DNA of 64,000 nt from an uncultured Prevotella sp. (GTDB lineage Bacteria > Bacteroidota > Bacteroidia > Bacteroidales > Bacteroidaceae): positions 1-64,000 of the forward strand of contig CAAGPV010000071.1 of assembly GCA_900771975.1 (NCBI GenBank), given 5' to 3'. Below, one piece after another: positions 6,911 through 14,767 of this stretch (positions are counted from its first letter, which is position 1; every line of letters starts with the position of its first letter). The translations under genes were made by a program, and so were the position numbers. The notes beneath the pieces are model-generated. The model did not search any database. It worked only from the letters and a program-made list of their open reading frames with translations, and was not told where the DNA came from.

Positions 6911-7408
6911 ATGGCACAGGAAGTAACCAATTTCGCACGCTTCTATGGCATACTCAAAAAGAGCTACAAGTTTGCCACCAAGGAGCTGGGCGATGAGTTC
7001 AAGGAAGGAGTGGTGAGTCAATTTACTAATGGACGTACCACTTCGCTTAGGGAAATGACCCGTAAGGAGTACGATATGATGTGCGACAAGCTCGAAGGTG
7101 TGACAGCCAAATTGGTACGCACCGCCAAGGATGTACAGCGCAAGCATCGAAGCCAGTGCTTGAGGTTGATGCAGAAGCTCGGCATCGATACAACAGACTG
7201 GACACGCATCAACGCATTTTGCCAGGATCAGCGTATTGCCGGCAAGGTGTTCTCCCAACTAAGTAATGAGGAATTGGAGCAGCTATCGGTGAAGCTCCGC
7301 TCCATCCAGCGCAAGGGAGGTCTGAAACCCAAGAAGGAACCGATACCTCCAGCACAGCCACAAGTGGAATACATGATGGTACCAATTGGAAATGGAGGTG
7401 AGGCATGA
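6911..7408 (+). CDS. GemA/gp16-like regulatory protein (DUF1018-like)
   Basis: The 165-residue protein has a central block RKHRSQCLRLMQKLGIDT, then TRINAFCQDQRIAGKVF and LSNEELEQLSVKLRSI, matching the helical core of Mu GemA/gp16. In Mu this protein affects host gene expression and DNA supercoiling. The C-terminus is proline-rich. Its stop overlaps the ATG of the next small gene (ATGA). Confidence 0.7.
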   Translation: MAQEVTNFARFYGILKKSYKFATKELGDEFKEGVVSQFTNGRTTSLREMTRKEYDMMCDKLEGVTAKLVRTAKDVQRKHRSQCLRLMQKLGIDTTDWTRINAFCQDQRIAGKVFSQLSNEELEQLSVKLRSIQRKGGLKPKKEPIPPAQPQVEYMMVPIGNGGEA

Positions 7409-7563
7409 ATGAGAAAGTGAAGCGGGTGATGGAATACATTCATGGCATCGCATACAGAGAACTCCAAGGTGACCAGTACATCGAATTTCTTGAGTGTATT
7501 GAATACGAGATAGACAAGGAACTGGATGAAGGCGACTGGCCGGAACCAGAAGAAGACGAGTGA
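7405..7563 (+). CDS. Small acidic early protein (52 aa)
   Basis: The frame starts at the ATG overlapping the previous stop codon and reads MNEKVKRVMEYIHGIAYREL, then a strongly acidic tail (DEGDWPEPEEDE). The overlap implies translational coupling. Function is unknown. Confidence 0.65.
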   Translation: MNEKVKRVMEYIHGIAYRELQGDQYIEFLECIEYEIDKELDEGDWPEPEEDE

Positions 7564-7602
7564 TAAGCAATCAAAATAATAATCAACAAAAAGTTTACTA
7601 CA

Positions 7603-8121
7603 ATGGCAAAAAGAGAAAAGAAAGTAATCATTACCGGTGTGACAAGAGAATCAGCCGACGAAGCGTTCGCAGCCTACGCAAAGGCAGACGCGCAGAGTGC
7701 GAAAATCACGGCAGACATTGAATTGCAGTGTGCCAAGATCCGCGAGAAGTATGCCAACAAGCTGGCAGAACTGGAAGGTGAGAAGGAGAAAGCCTTCGAC
7801 ACGCTCCAGGCTTATGCTACCGAGAACCAGGCAGAGTTGTTCACCAAGAAAAAGAGCCTTGAGATGGCGCATGGCGTTATCGGCTTCCGCACGGGTACAC
7901 CGAAGCTGAAGACCCTGAAAGGCTTCACATGGGCAAGCGCCCTGCAGTTGGTGAAGGAGTTCCTACCAGGCTATCTGCGACAGACCGAGGAGATAGCCAA
8001 GGACAAACTCCTTGCAGACCGCGACGTGGAGGATATGGTTCCTCAGATGAACAAATGCGGTATCCAAGTGGTGCAGGACGAGACATTCTACGTTGAACCC
8101 AAGAAAGAGGATGCTGTATGA
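7603..8121 (+). CDS. gam: Gam-like host-nuclease inhibitor
   Basis: This 172-residue protein matches Mu Gam: a long helical stalk (DIELQCAKIREKYANKLAEL) and the globular part with VIGFRTGTPKLKTLKGFTW. Gam dimers, related to eukaryotic Ku, coat double-stranded DNA ends and block exonucleases such as RecBCD, protecting transposition intermediates. It lies in the early operon and its stop overlaps the next start. Confidence 0.88.
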   Translation: MAKREKKVIITGVTRESADEAFAAYAKADAQSAKITADIELQCAKIREKYANKLAELEGEKEKAFDTLQAYATENQAELFTKKKSLEMAHGVIGFRTGTPKLKTLKGFTWASALQLVKEFLPGYLRQTEEIAKDKLLADRDVEDMVPQMNKCGIQVVQDETFYVEPKKEDAV

Positions 8122-8306
8122 TACTGGAAGTGGAGAAGAAACCGAAAGTGGCCTTGTGCCGTAAGTGTTACGGTACAGGTCGTCTCCACGACAAGGAGAC
8201 CGGCAAAGAATGCACATGTGACCAATGTGAGGGAACGGGCAGAGTAACCGTCAGCGCAAAGATGAGCTATGACATCCGTCCCTATAAACCAAGAGACAGA
8301 CACTAA
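8118..8306 (+). CDS. Small DnaJ-type zinc-finger protein (62 aa)
   Basis: Two CxxCxGxG motifs, CRKCYGTG and CDQCEGTG, form one DnaJ-like zinc finger, and almost nothing else is present. Its ATG overlaps the gam stop (ATGA-type), so it is translationally coupled to gam. It may be a protein-protein adaptor or chaperone mimic; function is unknown. Confidence 0.75.
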   Translation: MILEVEKKPKVALCRKCYGTGRLHDKETGKECTCDQCEGTGRVTVSAKMSYDIRPYKPRDRH

Positions 8307-8314
8307 AACATTTT

Positions 8315-8593
8315 ATGAGCAAGAGGCGAGGAGCAAGCTATCAGAAACGTGTCACAGACATAAATAGGATATACGACCAACATGCCAAAAGCGGAATCAG
8401 CAACCGCGAGATATGGCGAAGGTACGTGTATCCTGTTTATGGTATATGTGAGCGTACCTTCTACAACCTCCTTAATGCCTCTTGTGACCCTAAGAACGAA
8501 GTGCCACAAGAGGCACAGACGTTTCTAAAATTCGACTTTGACGATGAACCAGGACATACAGAAAATTATCCGCAATATCCTAAACGACGTTAG
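8315..8593 (+). CDS. Conserved small phage protein (92 aa)
   Basis: It starts MSKRRGASYQKRVTDINRIY and contains SGISNREIWRRYVYP and ERTFYNLL, which reads like a helix-turn-helix. It sits where Mu has its middle regulator but I cannot assign it as Mor/C. The last 50 bp overlap the next gene in another frame. Confidence 0.65.
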   Translation: MSKRRGASYQKRVTDINRIYDQHAKSGISNREIWRRYVYPVYGICERTFYNLLNASCDPKNEVPQEAQTFLKFDFDDEPGHTENYPQYPKRR

Positions 8594-9095
8594 GGTGGAG
8601 TTGAGTGATGAGTTTGACCGTAACTTTGAACGGCAGGCATTCTTCAACGAGGCGTGGCAGCGCAGAAGCAGCCCCATACGTCCTGGCGGTTCCATACTGA
8701 TAGACACCGGCAAGTTGCGGCAGAGCATCAGCAGCCGAACCACAGACAGCAGTATCACGTTCTGCTCAACACTGCCTTATGCAGCCATACACAACGATGG
8801 TGGCGAGATAAAGGTGACGGCGAGGATGAAGCGATTCTTCTGGCACAAGTACCATGAGGCGACAGGCTCATTCGGACGCAAGAAGAATGGTGAGAGACGC
8901 AACGACAAGCGCACCGTACAACTGAGCACCGAGGCGGAGTTCTGGAAGCACATGGCTCTGATGAAAGAAGGAAAGAGCATCAAGATACCGCGCCGCAGAT
9001 TTCTTGGAGCATCGCCAGAAGTGGAGCAAGCGGTCAAGGACATCATCGAGGAGAACCTTGCAGAGTATTTTGAACACGAATATAAATTGAAATGA
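8544..9095 (+). CDS. Phage virion morphogenesis protein (Mu gpG-like)
   Basis: The product has SPIRPGGSILIDTGKLRQSI and LPYAAIHNDGGEIKV, the hallmark segments of the phage virion morphogenesis (tail completion) family. A terminal helix rich in Glu follows. ATG 8544 is preferred to the TTG two codons upstream. The gene closes the early operon and a terminator follows at 9102, so a structural gene is transcribed with early genes here. Confidence 0.85.
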   Translation: MNQDIQKIIRNILNDVRVELSDEFDRNFERQAFFNEAWQRRSSPIRPGGSILIDTGKLRQSISSRTTDSSITFCSTLPYAAIHNDGGEIKVTARMKRFFWHKYHEATGSFGRKKNGERRNDKRTVQLSTEAEFWKHMALMKEGKSIKIPRRRFLGASPEVEQAVKDIIEENLAEYFEHEYKLK

Positions 9096-9101
9096 AAGGA
9101 A

Positions 9102-9136
9102 AAGTCCGTGGAAATTTGCGTTTCTGCGGACTTTTT
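9102..9136 (+). terminator. Rho-independent terminator
   Basis: AAGTCCG (9102-9108) pairs with CGGACTT (9127-9133), followed by a T run. It ends the early operon just before the 9139 promoter. Confidence 0.8.
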
Positions 9137-9166
9137 GCTATATTTGCAGCGTGTTCAATAATGAAC
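9115..9166 (+). promoter_or_regulatory. Second repressor-type promoter with operator copy
   Basis: TTTG (9115-9118), 20 bp, TATATTTG (9139-9146), then the palindrome GTTCAATAATGAAC (9153-9166). The stretch from the -7 box through the palindrome repeats 1757-1785 with only a few differences, including an identical GCAGCGT linker. It should be controlled by the same repressor and drives the 9178-9904 pair. Confidence 0.7.
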
Positions 9167-9177
9167 GCAAAAAGCAT

Positions 9178-9381
9178 ATGAAAACCGCAAGAGTTATATC
9201 AAAAGAAAGTGTTAGAAGGGGAAACGCTGCAACGATGAGCGGACAGAGCCGTTGCGTCTCCCTTGATGGAAGAAATGTGTCAGTACGTCGTCATACTGTA
9301 GCAGGAGTTTGTATGATGACTTTTTCCCGTAAGGAAATTGCTACAGAAGCGAGTAAGGCTTATGGGAAAGTAGTGAGATAG
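9178..9381 (+). CDS. Small basic protein (67 aa)
   Basis: The product starts MKTARVISKESVRRGN and contains SRCVSLDGRNVSVRRHT. ATG 9178 is used because an upstream GTG at 9151 would put the operator palindrome inside the coding region. It is first in a two-gene unit under the second repressor-type promoter. No function is known. Confidence 0.6.
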   Translation: MKTARVISKESVRRGNAATMSGQSRCVSLDGRNVSVRRHTVAGVCMMTFSRKEIATEASKAYGKVVR

Positions 9382-9385
9382 GTTT

Positions 9386-9904
9386 ATGGCAAATCAATAT
9401 AATTTCATATACGAAAAACTTGTTACGGCAGAAGACGATGTCTTGGGCTTGATAGCGTATGGCATTTATAAGCAGCACAAGATAGAGTTTATCACTAAAA
9501 TAAAGGAAGAGAATAAAAGAGAACCGACACAAGAAGAATGCAATTCGTTCTTTGCAGCTTCGACAACAGAAAGCCAGCTAAACAATTATCGGAATCAGGC
9601 AGAAGCTCTTCTTTCGGAAACAGTGGCTAACATAGCCAATGAGGAATTGGGGCGTTTTGAGGACGAGATGGTTCGTAATTATAAAAAAGAGATAAAGGAT
9701 TGTATCCCCGGAAATTGGAAAACGTTTTTCGTCAGTGTCGGCGCAGGAGTTGTTTCTGCTTTTTTGTTTGCCATAATAGCAGGAGTTTTCTATTTTATAG
9801 GCGAGACATCGGATAAATCTAATAGAGAACTGACAAAGGAACTCATGGAACGTGTCCACACAACAGATAGTGACAGTATTTCGACACAAGCACCAGCGTA
9901 TTAA
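9386..9904 (+). CDS. Single-pass membrane protein (172 aa), possible accessory gene
   Basis: An N-terminal soluble helical domain (about 1-115) is followed by one hydrophobic segment (FFVSVGAGVVSAFLFAIIAG) and a short polar tail. It is co-transcribed with 9178-9381 under the operator-bearing promoter and ends in a strong shared terminator. Base use is more A/T-rich than the flanking phage genes. A role in excluding other phages or altering the host envelope is possible but not demonstrated. Confidence 0.65.
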   Translation: MANQYNFIYEKLVTAEDDVLGLIAYGIYKQHKIEFITKIKEENKREPTQEECNSFFAASTTESQLNNYRNQAEALLSETVANIANEELGRFEDEMVRNYKKEIKDCIPGNWKTFFVSVGAGVVSAFLFAIIAGVFYFIGETSDKSNRELTKELMERVHTTDSDSISTQAPAY

Positions 9905-9951
9905 AGAGATGGTCGGACCTTCAGTATTAAAGAAAGTTCGACCATCTCTTT
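9903..9951. terminator. Bidirectional terminator between converging units
   Basis: AAAGAGATGGTC pairs exactly with GACCATCTCTTT, with A and T runs on the two sides, so it works in both directions. It separates the rightward 9178-9904 pair from the leftward late operon ending at 9955. Confidence 0.85.
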
Positions 9952-9954
9952 GTT

Positions 9955-10356
9955 TTATCTCAGCAGATAGCGTACTGCATAGTTGTCTATGCTCTCCAGA
10001 ATTTCCTCGTGGTTATGATTGGTATTGGTGGAAGCCAATGCCATACCGTTGAAATCTTCTCCGCATAGTCCGTCAAGTGCGGAGTATATTTTTCGGCTGA
10101 TGTCAAATGCAGCATCGTATTCGCCCTCGGTCCAGTCTGTCACGATGTGTATGCTGACGATGCCTTTACCACGCTGCACGCCCCCTTGAAACGGTGACCA
10201 TTCGATGGTGGCAAATTCTACAAAGACTGCGGGTCGCTCCCAACCGTCCTCCTGCTCGATGAACTCAACGTTGTGGTTCCATAGGTCGATGTGCTTCACT
10301 TCGGGTACATCGTTCGCCAATTTAGTTTTTATGGCGTTGAATAATTCCTTTCTCAT
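9955..10356 (-). CDS. Tail/neck completion-type protein (133 aa)
   Basis: MRKELFNAIKTKLANDVPEV and VFVEFATIEWSPFQGGVQRG followed by SIHIVTDWTEGEYD resemble the small alpha/beta proteins at the tail-head interface of Mu-like phages. It is the last gene of the leftward late operon and overlaps the preceding stop by one base. The assignment is by position and general pattern. Confidence 0.6.
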   Translation of the reverse strand: MRKELFNAIKTKLANDVPEVKHIDLWNHNVEFIEQEDGWERPAVFVEFATIEWSPFQGGVQRGKGIVSIHIVTDWTEGEYDAAFDISRKIYSALDGLCGEDFNGMALASTNTNHNHEEILESIDNYAVRYLLR

Positions 10357-10667
10357 TATTTGACTTTTTTGAATTGTATGAATTTCTTGTTGATGTGCTT
10401 GACTCTGTTTCGGATTCGCAATGTTGCCACATTGAGCGGATAATGCCCTCGTTTTCTTGAGGCTCTGATTTGTCCTTTCATTACCGCAGTCTGGAATTCA
10501 TCGAATGTGTAGCCGTAATTGCGTTGCAGTCCCAAATAGACTATGCGTATAGTATCAAGGAACGTAACTGGACGGTATATGTAAACCGATCCAAGCACTG
10601 TCAATATGGCTTTTGTCTCGATTGTGTATTGGACTTCCACTCCATCAATCATTATGCACTGCTTCAT
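10356..10667 (-). CDS. Hypothetical late protein (103 aa)
   Basis: It starts MKQCIMIDGVEVQYTIETKA and has YTFDEFQTAVMKGQ and a very basic C-terminus. The frame stays open further upstream, but the ATG at 10667 is better because the upstream gene ends at 10645. The function is unknown; it is probably a minor structural or regulatory late protein. Confidence 0.6.
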   Translation of the reverse strand: MKQCIMIDGVEVQYTIETKAILTVLGSVYIYRPVTFLDTIRIVYLGLQRNYGYTFDEFQTAVMKGQIRASRKRGHYPLNVATLRIRNRVKHINKKFIQFKKVK

Positions 10668-11151
10668 AGGCGCTCCAATTGATATTGTACTTCTTGTCCC
10701 ATCCTTCTTGCAGAGTCTGCTGGATAAACAGAGCTGATGCAGTGTAGAACTCCGTGAATTCTTCCATGTTAGAAAACTTATGGAAAATGGGGTTGTCGTC
10801 AGTCCCGAACTTGAAAGTGACGGGTAATGTGGCACCGTTTGTTTGTATGGCGAGGTCGTATGCCGTCTTGTAGTTGAATTGGTTTTCAGTTGACAACCAC
10901 ACCGCATTGCCTTGGAACGAAAATCCAGTGAGGATTTTCTGTTCTGTGATGTGGTTGTAGTATTCTGTGATGATATTCTTCACTTCTTCAATGGTAGGAT
11001 GGTGATTGAACTCGTGCTCCATATAGGAGGCTTCTTGTGCTCCGCTTTCGTTGGTGGAGATTTGAATATCCCAACGGATGCGCCATTTGTTGCGCATGGG
11101 ATTGACGCATTCTATAGGCTTTACGTCATTGTTTCCTTGTACCCGCATCAT
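10645..11151 (-). CDS. Hypothetical late protein (168 aa)
   Basis: The product starts MMRVQGNNDVKPIECVN, contains WRIRWDIQ and ends in an aromatic-rich helical tail. It sits between a small membrane protein gene and other minor late genes. Its 3' end overlaps the next gene by 23 bp. I do not recognise a family. Confidence 0.6.
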   Translation of the reverse strand: MMRVQGNNDVKPIECVNPMRNKWRIRWDIQISTNESGAQEASYMEHEFNHHPTIEEVKNIITEYYNHITEQKILTGFSFQGNAVWLSTENQFNYKTAYDLAIQTNGATLPVTFKFGTDDNPIFHKFSNMEEFTEFYTASALFIQQTLQEGWDKKYNINWSAYEAVHND

Positions 11152-11163
11152 AGTGTAAGAGAA

Positions 11164-11403
11164 TTAAAGAGTTAGTAAAATCCAGATGATCATTGCAATA
11201 AAGCCTCCGAACACTGTGCAAACCCAGTCAATCCAGTCCCAAGGGCAGCCGTGAAGCTTGTCTTTGAGTTCGAGACATGAGGCTGCGATGATGGCAGAAT
11301 AGATGGCAGCCCAAGGCGACAAGGCGCACAGCCCGACCAGCAAACCGCCGACAAGATGCTTGTAGCGGTTGCTTTTCTTTAGAAATGAGAAAATTTTGTT
11401 CAT
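11164..11403 (-). CDS. Small two-helix membrane protein (79 aa), holin-like candidate
   Basis: Two hydrophobic segments, HLVGGLLVGLCALSPWAAIY and the C-terminal FGGFIAMIIWILLTL, flank a conserved-looking loop (LKDKLHGCPWDWIDW). Size and layout fit a phage holin or small envelope protein. It lies in the leftward late operon, apart from the amidase gene at 19708. Confidence 0.6.
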   Translation of the reverse strand: MNKIFSFLKKSNRYKHLVGGLLVGLCALSPWAAIYSAIIAASCLELKDKLHGCPWDWIDWVCTVFGGFIAMIIWILLTL

Positions 11404-11405
11404 TG

Positions 11406-11438
11406 TTGAAAGTTTAGAAATGAAACGTTATAACTTTG
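11406..11438 (+). promoter_or_regulatory. Promoter for the 11451 membrane gene
   Basis: TTG (11406-11408) and TAACTTTG (11431-11438) form a Bacteroidetes-type -33/-7 pair about 22 bp apart. The ATG follows 12 bp after the box, giving a very short leader. Confidence 0.55.
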
Positions 11439-11450
11439 CATCTAAAAAAG

Positions 11451-11888
11451 ATGACAGTACTACATGATACAGGAGAAGGCTGGAATGGCTTTGTTCGAGA
11501 GCTGATTGAAGCCAAAGAGAGAGTGGAGCTTCAGCACGAATCACTAATACGCCATCAGTCAGGCATAGCCGCAACTTTAATAGGCATAATTGCTGTTTTT
11601 GGCGATATGTCACAAGGGAGTATGCTTCTTCGCTGCCTGACAGTAGCGAGTGTGTTATTTCTGTTGCTGACTGTCCTTGCTGGTGTGTTGTATTGCTTTT
11701 TGCAGTACAGACTAAAGTTGAAAGCACTGTCAAATTGCTTACGGCAATATCAAGAAGGCTCTTTTGGGGTTGTGGGGCAGGTTTCCTCACCAACCGCTTC
11801 ATGGCTTGCCAAAGTCTTCCCATGGTTGTTGTGCGTGGGAATACTACTTCTATCGGCAAGCGCAGTGTGTGCTCTACTGGGGCGTTGA
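11451..11888 (+). CDS. Membrane protein inserted against the late operon (145 aa)
   Basis: A helical N-terminus (FVRELIEAKERVEL) is followed by three hydrophobic segments: SGIAATLIGIIAVFG, SVLFLLLTVLAGVLYCFL and PWLLCVGILLLSASAVCAL. It is on the + strand inside a minus-strand late block and has its own promoter, the usual sign of a gene expressed from the prophage. It lies just beyond the 3' end of the MuF-toxin gene, so an immunity or exclusion role can be imagined. A long minus-strand frame (11428-11928, starting MEEKIQDEKIREAL) covers the same DNA and could be the alternative gene; the + frame has more natural codon use. Confidence 0.6.
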   Translation: MTVLHDTGEGWNGFVRELIEAKERVELQHESLIRHQSGIAATLIGIIAVFGDMSQGSMLLRCLTVASVLFLLLTVLAGVLYCFLQYRLKLKALSNCLRQYQEGSFGVVGQVSSPTASWLAKVFPWLLCVGILLLSASAVCALLGR

Positions 11889-11956
11889 GAGCCTCTCTAA
11901 TTTTCTCGTCTTGTATTTTTTCTTCCATATCTTGATGTGTTTTGGAAAAATGTTAT

Positions 11957-12034
11957 TACCTTTGCATCGGATCATTCCTCGTAAGAGGATTGGACCCCAC
12001 ATTCAGGCAGTCTTGATTATTTCAAGTCTGCCTG
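11957..12034 (+). ncRNA. Candidate small RNA antisense to the 3' end of the muF-toxin gene
   Basis: TACCTTTG (11957-11964) is a -7 box with no gene after it on the + strand. It is followed by a CCTC-GTAA-GAGG hairpin and then CAGGCAG...CTGCCTG, which spans the stop codon of the minus-strand 12017-13390 gene. There is no clear T run. Either an sRNA starts here or the second hairpin only terminates the minus-strand gene. Confidence 0.3.
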
Positions 12035-13390
12035 TCTTACTTTAAAGCCTTTAGCTGTAATTTCGTCGTAAGTGTAGGTTTTGTCCATTCCATCAATGAC
12101 CACCATTACAGTTTTTAGATTTGTTCTTCTTACTCTGTCGTGTAAAGCACTGCTCAACTCGTCTAACGAAATACCAGAATCAACAAACAAAACCAAGTCG
12201 TCCGCCTGTTTCGCCCCTTTTCTAATAAGGTTGTCGATAGAACTTTTTGTTGGCTTTGCATTGACTTTATATTCTTGTTCTATTCCCAATGTCTTGTTGT
12301 AACTATCAGCAGAAGTTTCGTTCTGTGGGTTCGCTATAAGGTCAATCTCGTAGCCGTGCTTTTCCGCAAGATACCTACCCACTCTCACGTTCTCTTTCTT
12401 TTCGGTTCTTCCATGTTTTGAGCTTACTCGTAATTTACCGTTTGATGTTTCGCACTCAGTGAATGTTTCTGGCGTTTCTTCTTTGACTTTAGCCCAACAT
12501 GAATGTATGAGTTTGCACGCAGCGCACAACTCATTTTCTGGAACAAATCTCGCCAACTTTATTTTACCCTTTGCTATGTCGCAGTCCCGGCACCGACGAA
12601 TAGTGTAGGGGTTGTAGTCGGGTACGGTCTTGTTTTCCTTTCCTGGATTGAAATGGAAGATACCCTTTGTGTCACGTTGCAGCGCTTCCTCGCCCAGTGC
12701 CATTGCCTCATCGTGGGGAGTGGCAGGATATTTGGACTTGCGCACCTGCACTACGGTGCAACGGCAGTTCCATCCGTTGGGTGGATAGTATTCCTCCCAG
12801 AATGGGTCTGACGGCGGAAGCGTCACGCCATTAAGCGCAGCGTGTTCCGGACGCACCTTGCCATCGTTTGCCGTGCGGTACTGGAGATTGTAGCGGTCGC
12901 CGTCCTCCGAGAACCGTTCCCACTTGGCAGCCATCTCCGCAGACGACTGTACGAAGTTGTACTCCGCACGGAGGTAGTTGGAGTTGTAGGTGTTGTCTAT
13001 CTTTCGGACATCATTCAAAAAGGCTTCGAACGTCTTTCTATTGCCGTTAGAATCCAGCAAGGACGGGAACGCCTCGTTGAGCTCGTGGAACGTTTTCATG
13101 CCGGAGAAGATATAGTCAGACCGTTGGAGGCGCTTGCGCATGGCATCAGACATCTCCACTTGTTTGAAAGTAGAATCCAAAGCACCGGCATGGGCATTGA
13201 TGAACTCCTGAACTTTCGGTTCTGCCAGCACCTCGATGCGGAACTCCGACCCGTTCTGAGAATAGAGCGTGCGCATCATGCCGTCGAACAGCCCAGAGAG
13301 TTGCTTGCGTATCTGCTCCTGCTCCTTAGACAGCGACAATGTTTGTGGATCATCGCCTAACAGCTGGGCATAGCGTTGGTGCAGCCCCAC
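12017..13390 (-). CDS. MuF-like minor head protein with C-terminal BECR-type nuclease toxin domain
   Basis: Residues 1-215 are the MuF/SPP1-gp7 head morphogenesis domain, ending in HAALNGVTLPPSDPFWEEYY and NGWNCRC. A linker with cysteine pairs (CRDC about 267-270, CAAC about 289-292) follows. From about 318 to 450 the sequence changes to a domain resembling CdiA-CT/phage BECR nucleases: RVGRYLAEKHGYEIDLIA, EQEYKVN, IDNLIRKGAKQADDLVLFVD, then VMVVIDG and YTYDEITAKGF. MuF proteins enter the cell with DNA or sit in the capsid, so a toxin tail is a known phage-head theme. The first domain is secure; the toxin call rests on pattern. Confidence 0.82.
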   Translation of the reverse strand: MGLHQRYAQLLGDDPQTLSLSKEQEQIRKQLSGLFDGMMRTLYSQNGSEFRIEVLAEPKVQEFINAHAGALDSTFKQVEMSDAMRKRLQRSDYIFSGMKTFHELNEAFPSLLDSNGNRKTFEAFLNDVRKIDNTYNSNYLRAEYNFVQSSAEMAAKWERFSEDGDRYNLQYRTANDGKVRPEHAALNGVTLPPSDPFWEEYYPPNGWNCRCTVVQVRKSKYPATPHDEAMALGEEALQRDTKGIFHFNPGKENKTVPDYNPYTIRRCRDCDIAKGKIKLARFVPENELCAACKLIHSCWAKVKEETPETFTECETSNGKLRVSSKHGRTEKKENVRVGRYLAEKHGYEIDLIANPQNETSADSYNKTLGIEQEYKVNAKPTKSSIDNLIRKGAKQADDLVLFVDSGISLDELSSALHDRVRRTNLKTVMVVIDGMDKTYTYDEITAKGFKVRQADLK

Positions 13391-13404
13391 ATAATCGGTG
13401 GGGC

Positions 13405-14763
13405 TTAATCGAAAAAAGAGCCGTGTACGTTTTGCTGCTGCTTTTTCTTCTTGTCGCCCTTGTCATCGTCTTGTGGCTCATTGTTGCCCTCGTCGCCATC
13501 ATCGTCACCGCCACCGGGTAGCATGGGTGTAGCGTTGCGCCGTTCCCCAACAGGCATGCTGTACTTCTCCGCAAAATATGTCGGGTCCACCTCGTAGCGG
13601 TCGGCAATCATGGTCTCGTATGCCACCTGCTGCTCCGGTGTGTAATCGACGGCATCATCCCATTCGAAGCGCAGTCCCTTGATTGGGAAGCCGTGCTTTA
13701 CCATGCGTGGGATAAGCTGGTTGTTCACGATGTCGCGCAGCATGGTGCAGTCGCTTTCAACCAGGTTCTCGAACACCTCAAGGTGTGTTTCTGATTGTGA
13801 GAGGCTGCTGCCGTCCTCGATGGTCATCGTCTGTCCGATGATGAGCTTTGACAGTTCCGAGTTGGCGCGATCGATGCGTTTGTCATAGACATTGAAGGCA
13901 TCGCCCTTGCCACTCTCCACAAATTCAATCTCCGTGTCCTGCCCTGCCACCATGTATTGGCTTGCTCCGGCACCCTTGAGCATCTGTTCAAGTCGTCCCA
14001 TCTCCTTGGGGTCGCGTGAGGTGGTGCGTGCAATACGCATCGGCATACCGAAAATCTCGCCGAAGGAATCCCAAAATGCCAACATGTTTTTCTTCGGAAT
14101 GGTCTGCGTGGCAGCCTTCAGATACAGACCGAGATCGTCAGGCCGTCCGGCTTCAATGAGCCAGTCAGAGAATGGGGCTGAGTGGTAGTCGATGCCCGTA
14201 GTCCAGTCCTGCCCGAGCTGTTGAATCACACGGCCGTATTCCGGAATGACATGCTTCCGTGGAATGAGTTTCACATCCGTATAGCAAGGACATCCGTCGC
14301 CATCGGTGGTGAGGTCGCCAAGTTCGATGAGCGAGTGTCCCCAAAGATTGGCGGCAAGCGCATATTCGAGCAACTGCTTGAACCAAGCCTGGTCGAAATA
14401 GTGGTGTGCCTCCTCGTTCTCATTACCCTTTGCATCGACCAGTTTGAAGGACTTCGCCATGACGAATCCTACACGCTGGCGAACACAGCCCGATAGGTGA
14501 AGGTCAATATCCACATCGCGGTATATGTCGTAGAGACGTTGGCGGTTCGGGCTGTCCACATTTATAGCCATCTGCCAGGCGTTGCGCCAGTCGGCAATGT
14601 CCCTGCGTGTAAGCGCATCGGTGGTGCGTTGCAGTTCGATTACCATCTTCTTTATGCGCTTGCGGTCAGACGACTTCGCAAGGTTGAAGTCCCCGTTTGG
14701 CGTGTGCAGTATATTTTGACTGCCACCTCCGAACATACCGCTGAAAAAGTTCTTTATATCCAT
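13405..14763 (-). CDS. Portal protein (Mu gp29-like, DUF935)
   Basis: The 452-residue product has the DUF935 pattern: HLSGCVRQRVGFVMAKSFKL, ANLWGHSLIELGDL, IPRKHVIPEYG, the IFGMPMRIARTT block and IGQTMTIEDGSSLSQSETH. Twelve portal subunits form the DNA gate at one capsid vertex. The C-terminus is a low-complexity D/G/K/Q tail. It is transcribed leftward, directly upstream of the muF-toxin gene. Confidence 0.9.
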   Translation of the reverse strand: MDIKNFFSGMFGGGSQNILHTPNGDFNLAKSSDRKRIKKMVIELQRTTDALTRRDIADWRNAWQMAINVDSPNRQRLYDIYRDVDIDLHLSGCVRQRVGFVMAKSFKLVDAKGNENEEAHHYFDQAWFKQLLEYALAANLWGHSLIELGDLTTDGDGCPCYTDVKLIPRKHVIPEYGRVIQQLGQDWTTGIDYHSAPFSDWLIEAGRPDDLGLYLKAATQTIPKKNMLAFWDSFGEIFGMPMRIARTTSRDPKEMGRLEQMLKGAGASQYMVAGQDTEIEFVESGKGDAFNVYDKRIDRANSELSKLIIGQTMTIEDGSSLSQSETHLEVFENLVESDCTMLRDIVNNQLIPRMVKHGFPIKGLRFEWDDAVDYTPEQQVAYETMIADRYEVDPTYFAEKYSMPVGERRNATPMLPGGGDDDGDEGNNEPQDDDKGDKKKKQQQNVHGSFFD

Positions 14764-14767
14764 AGCG

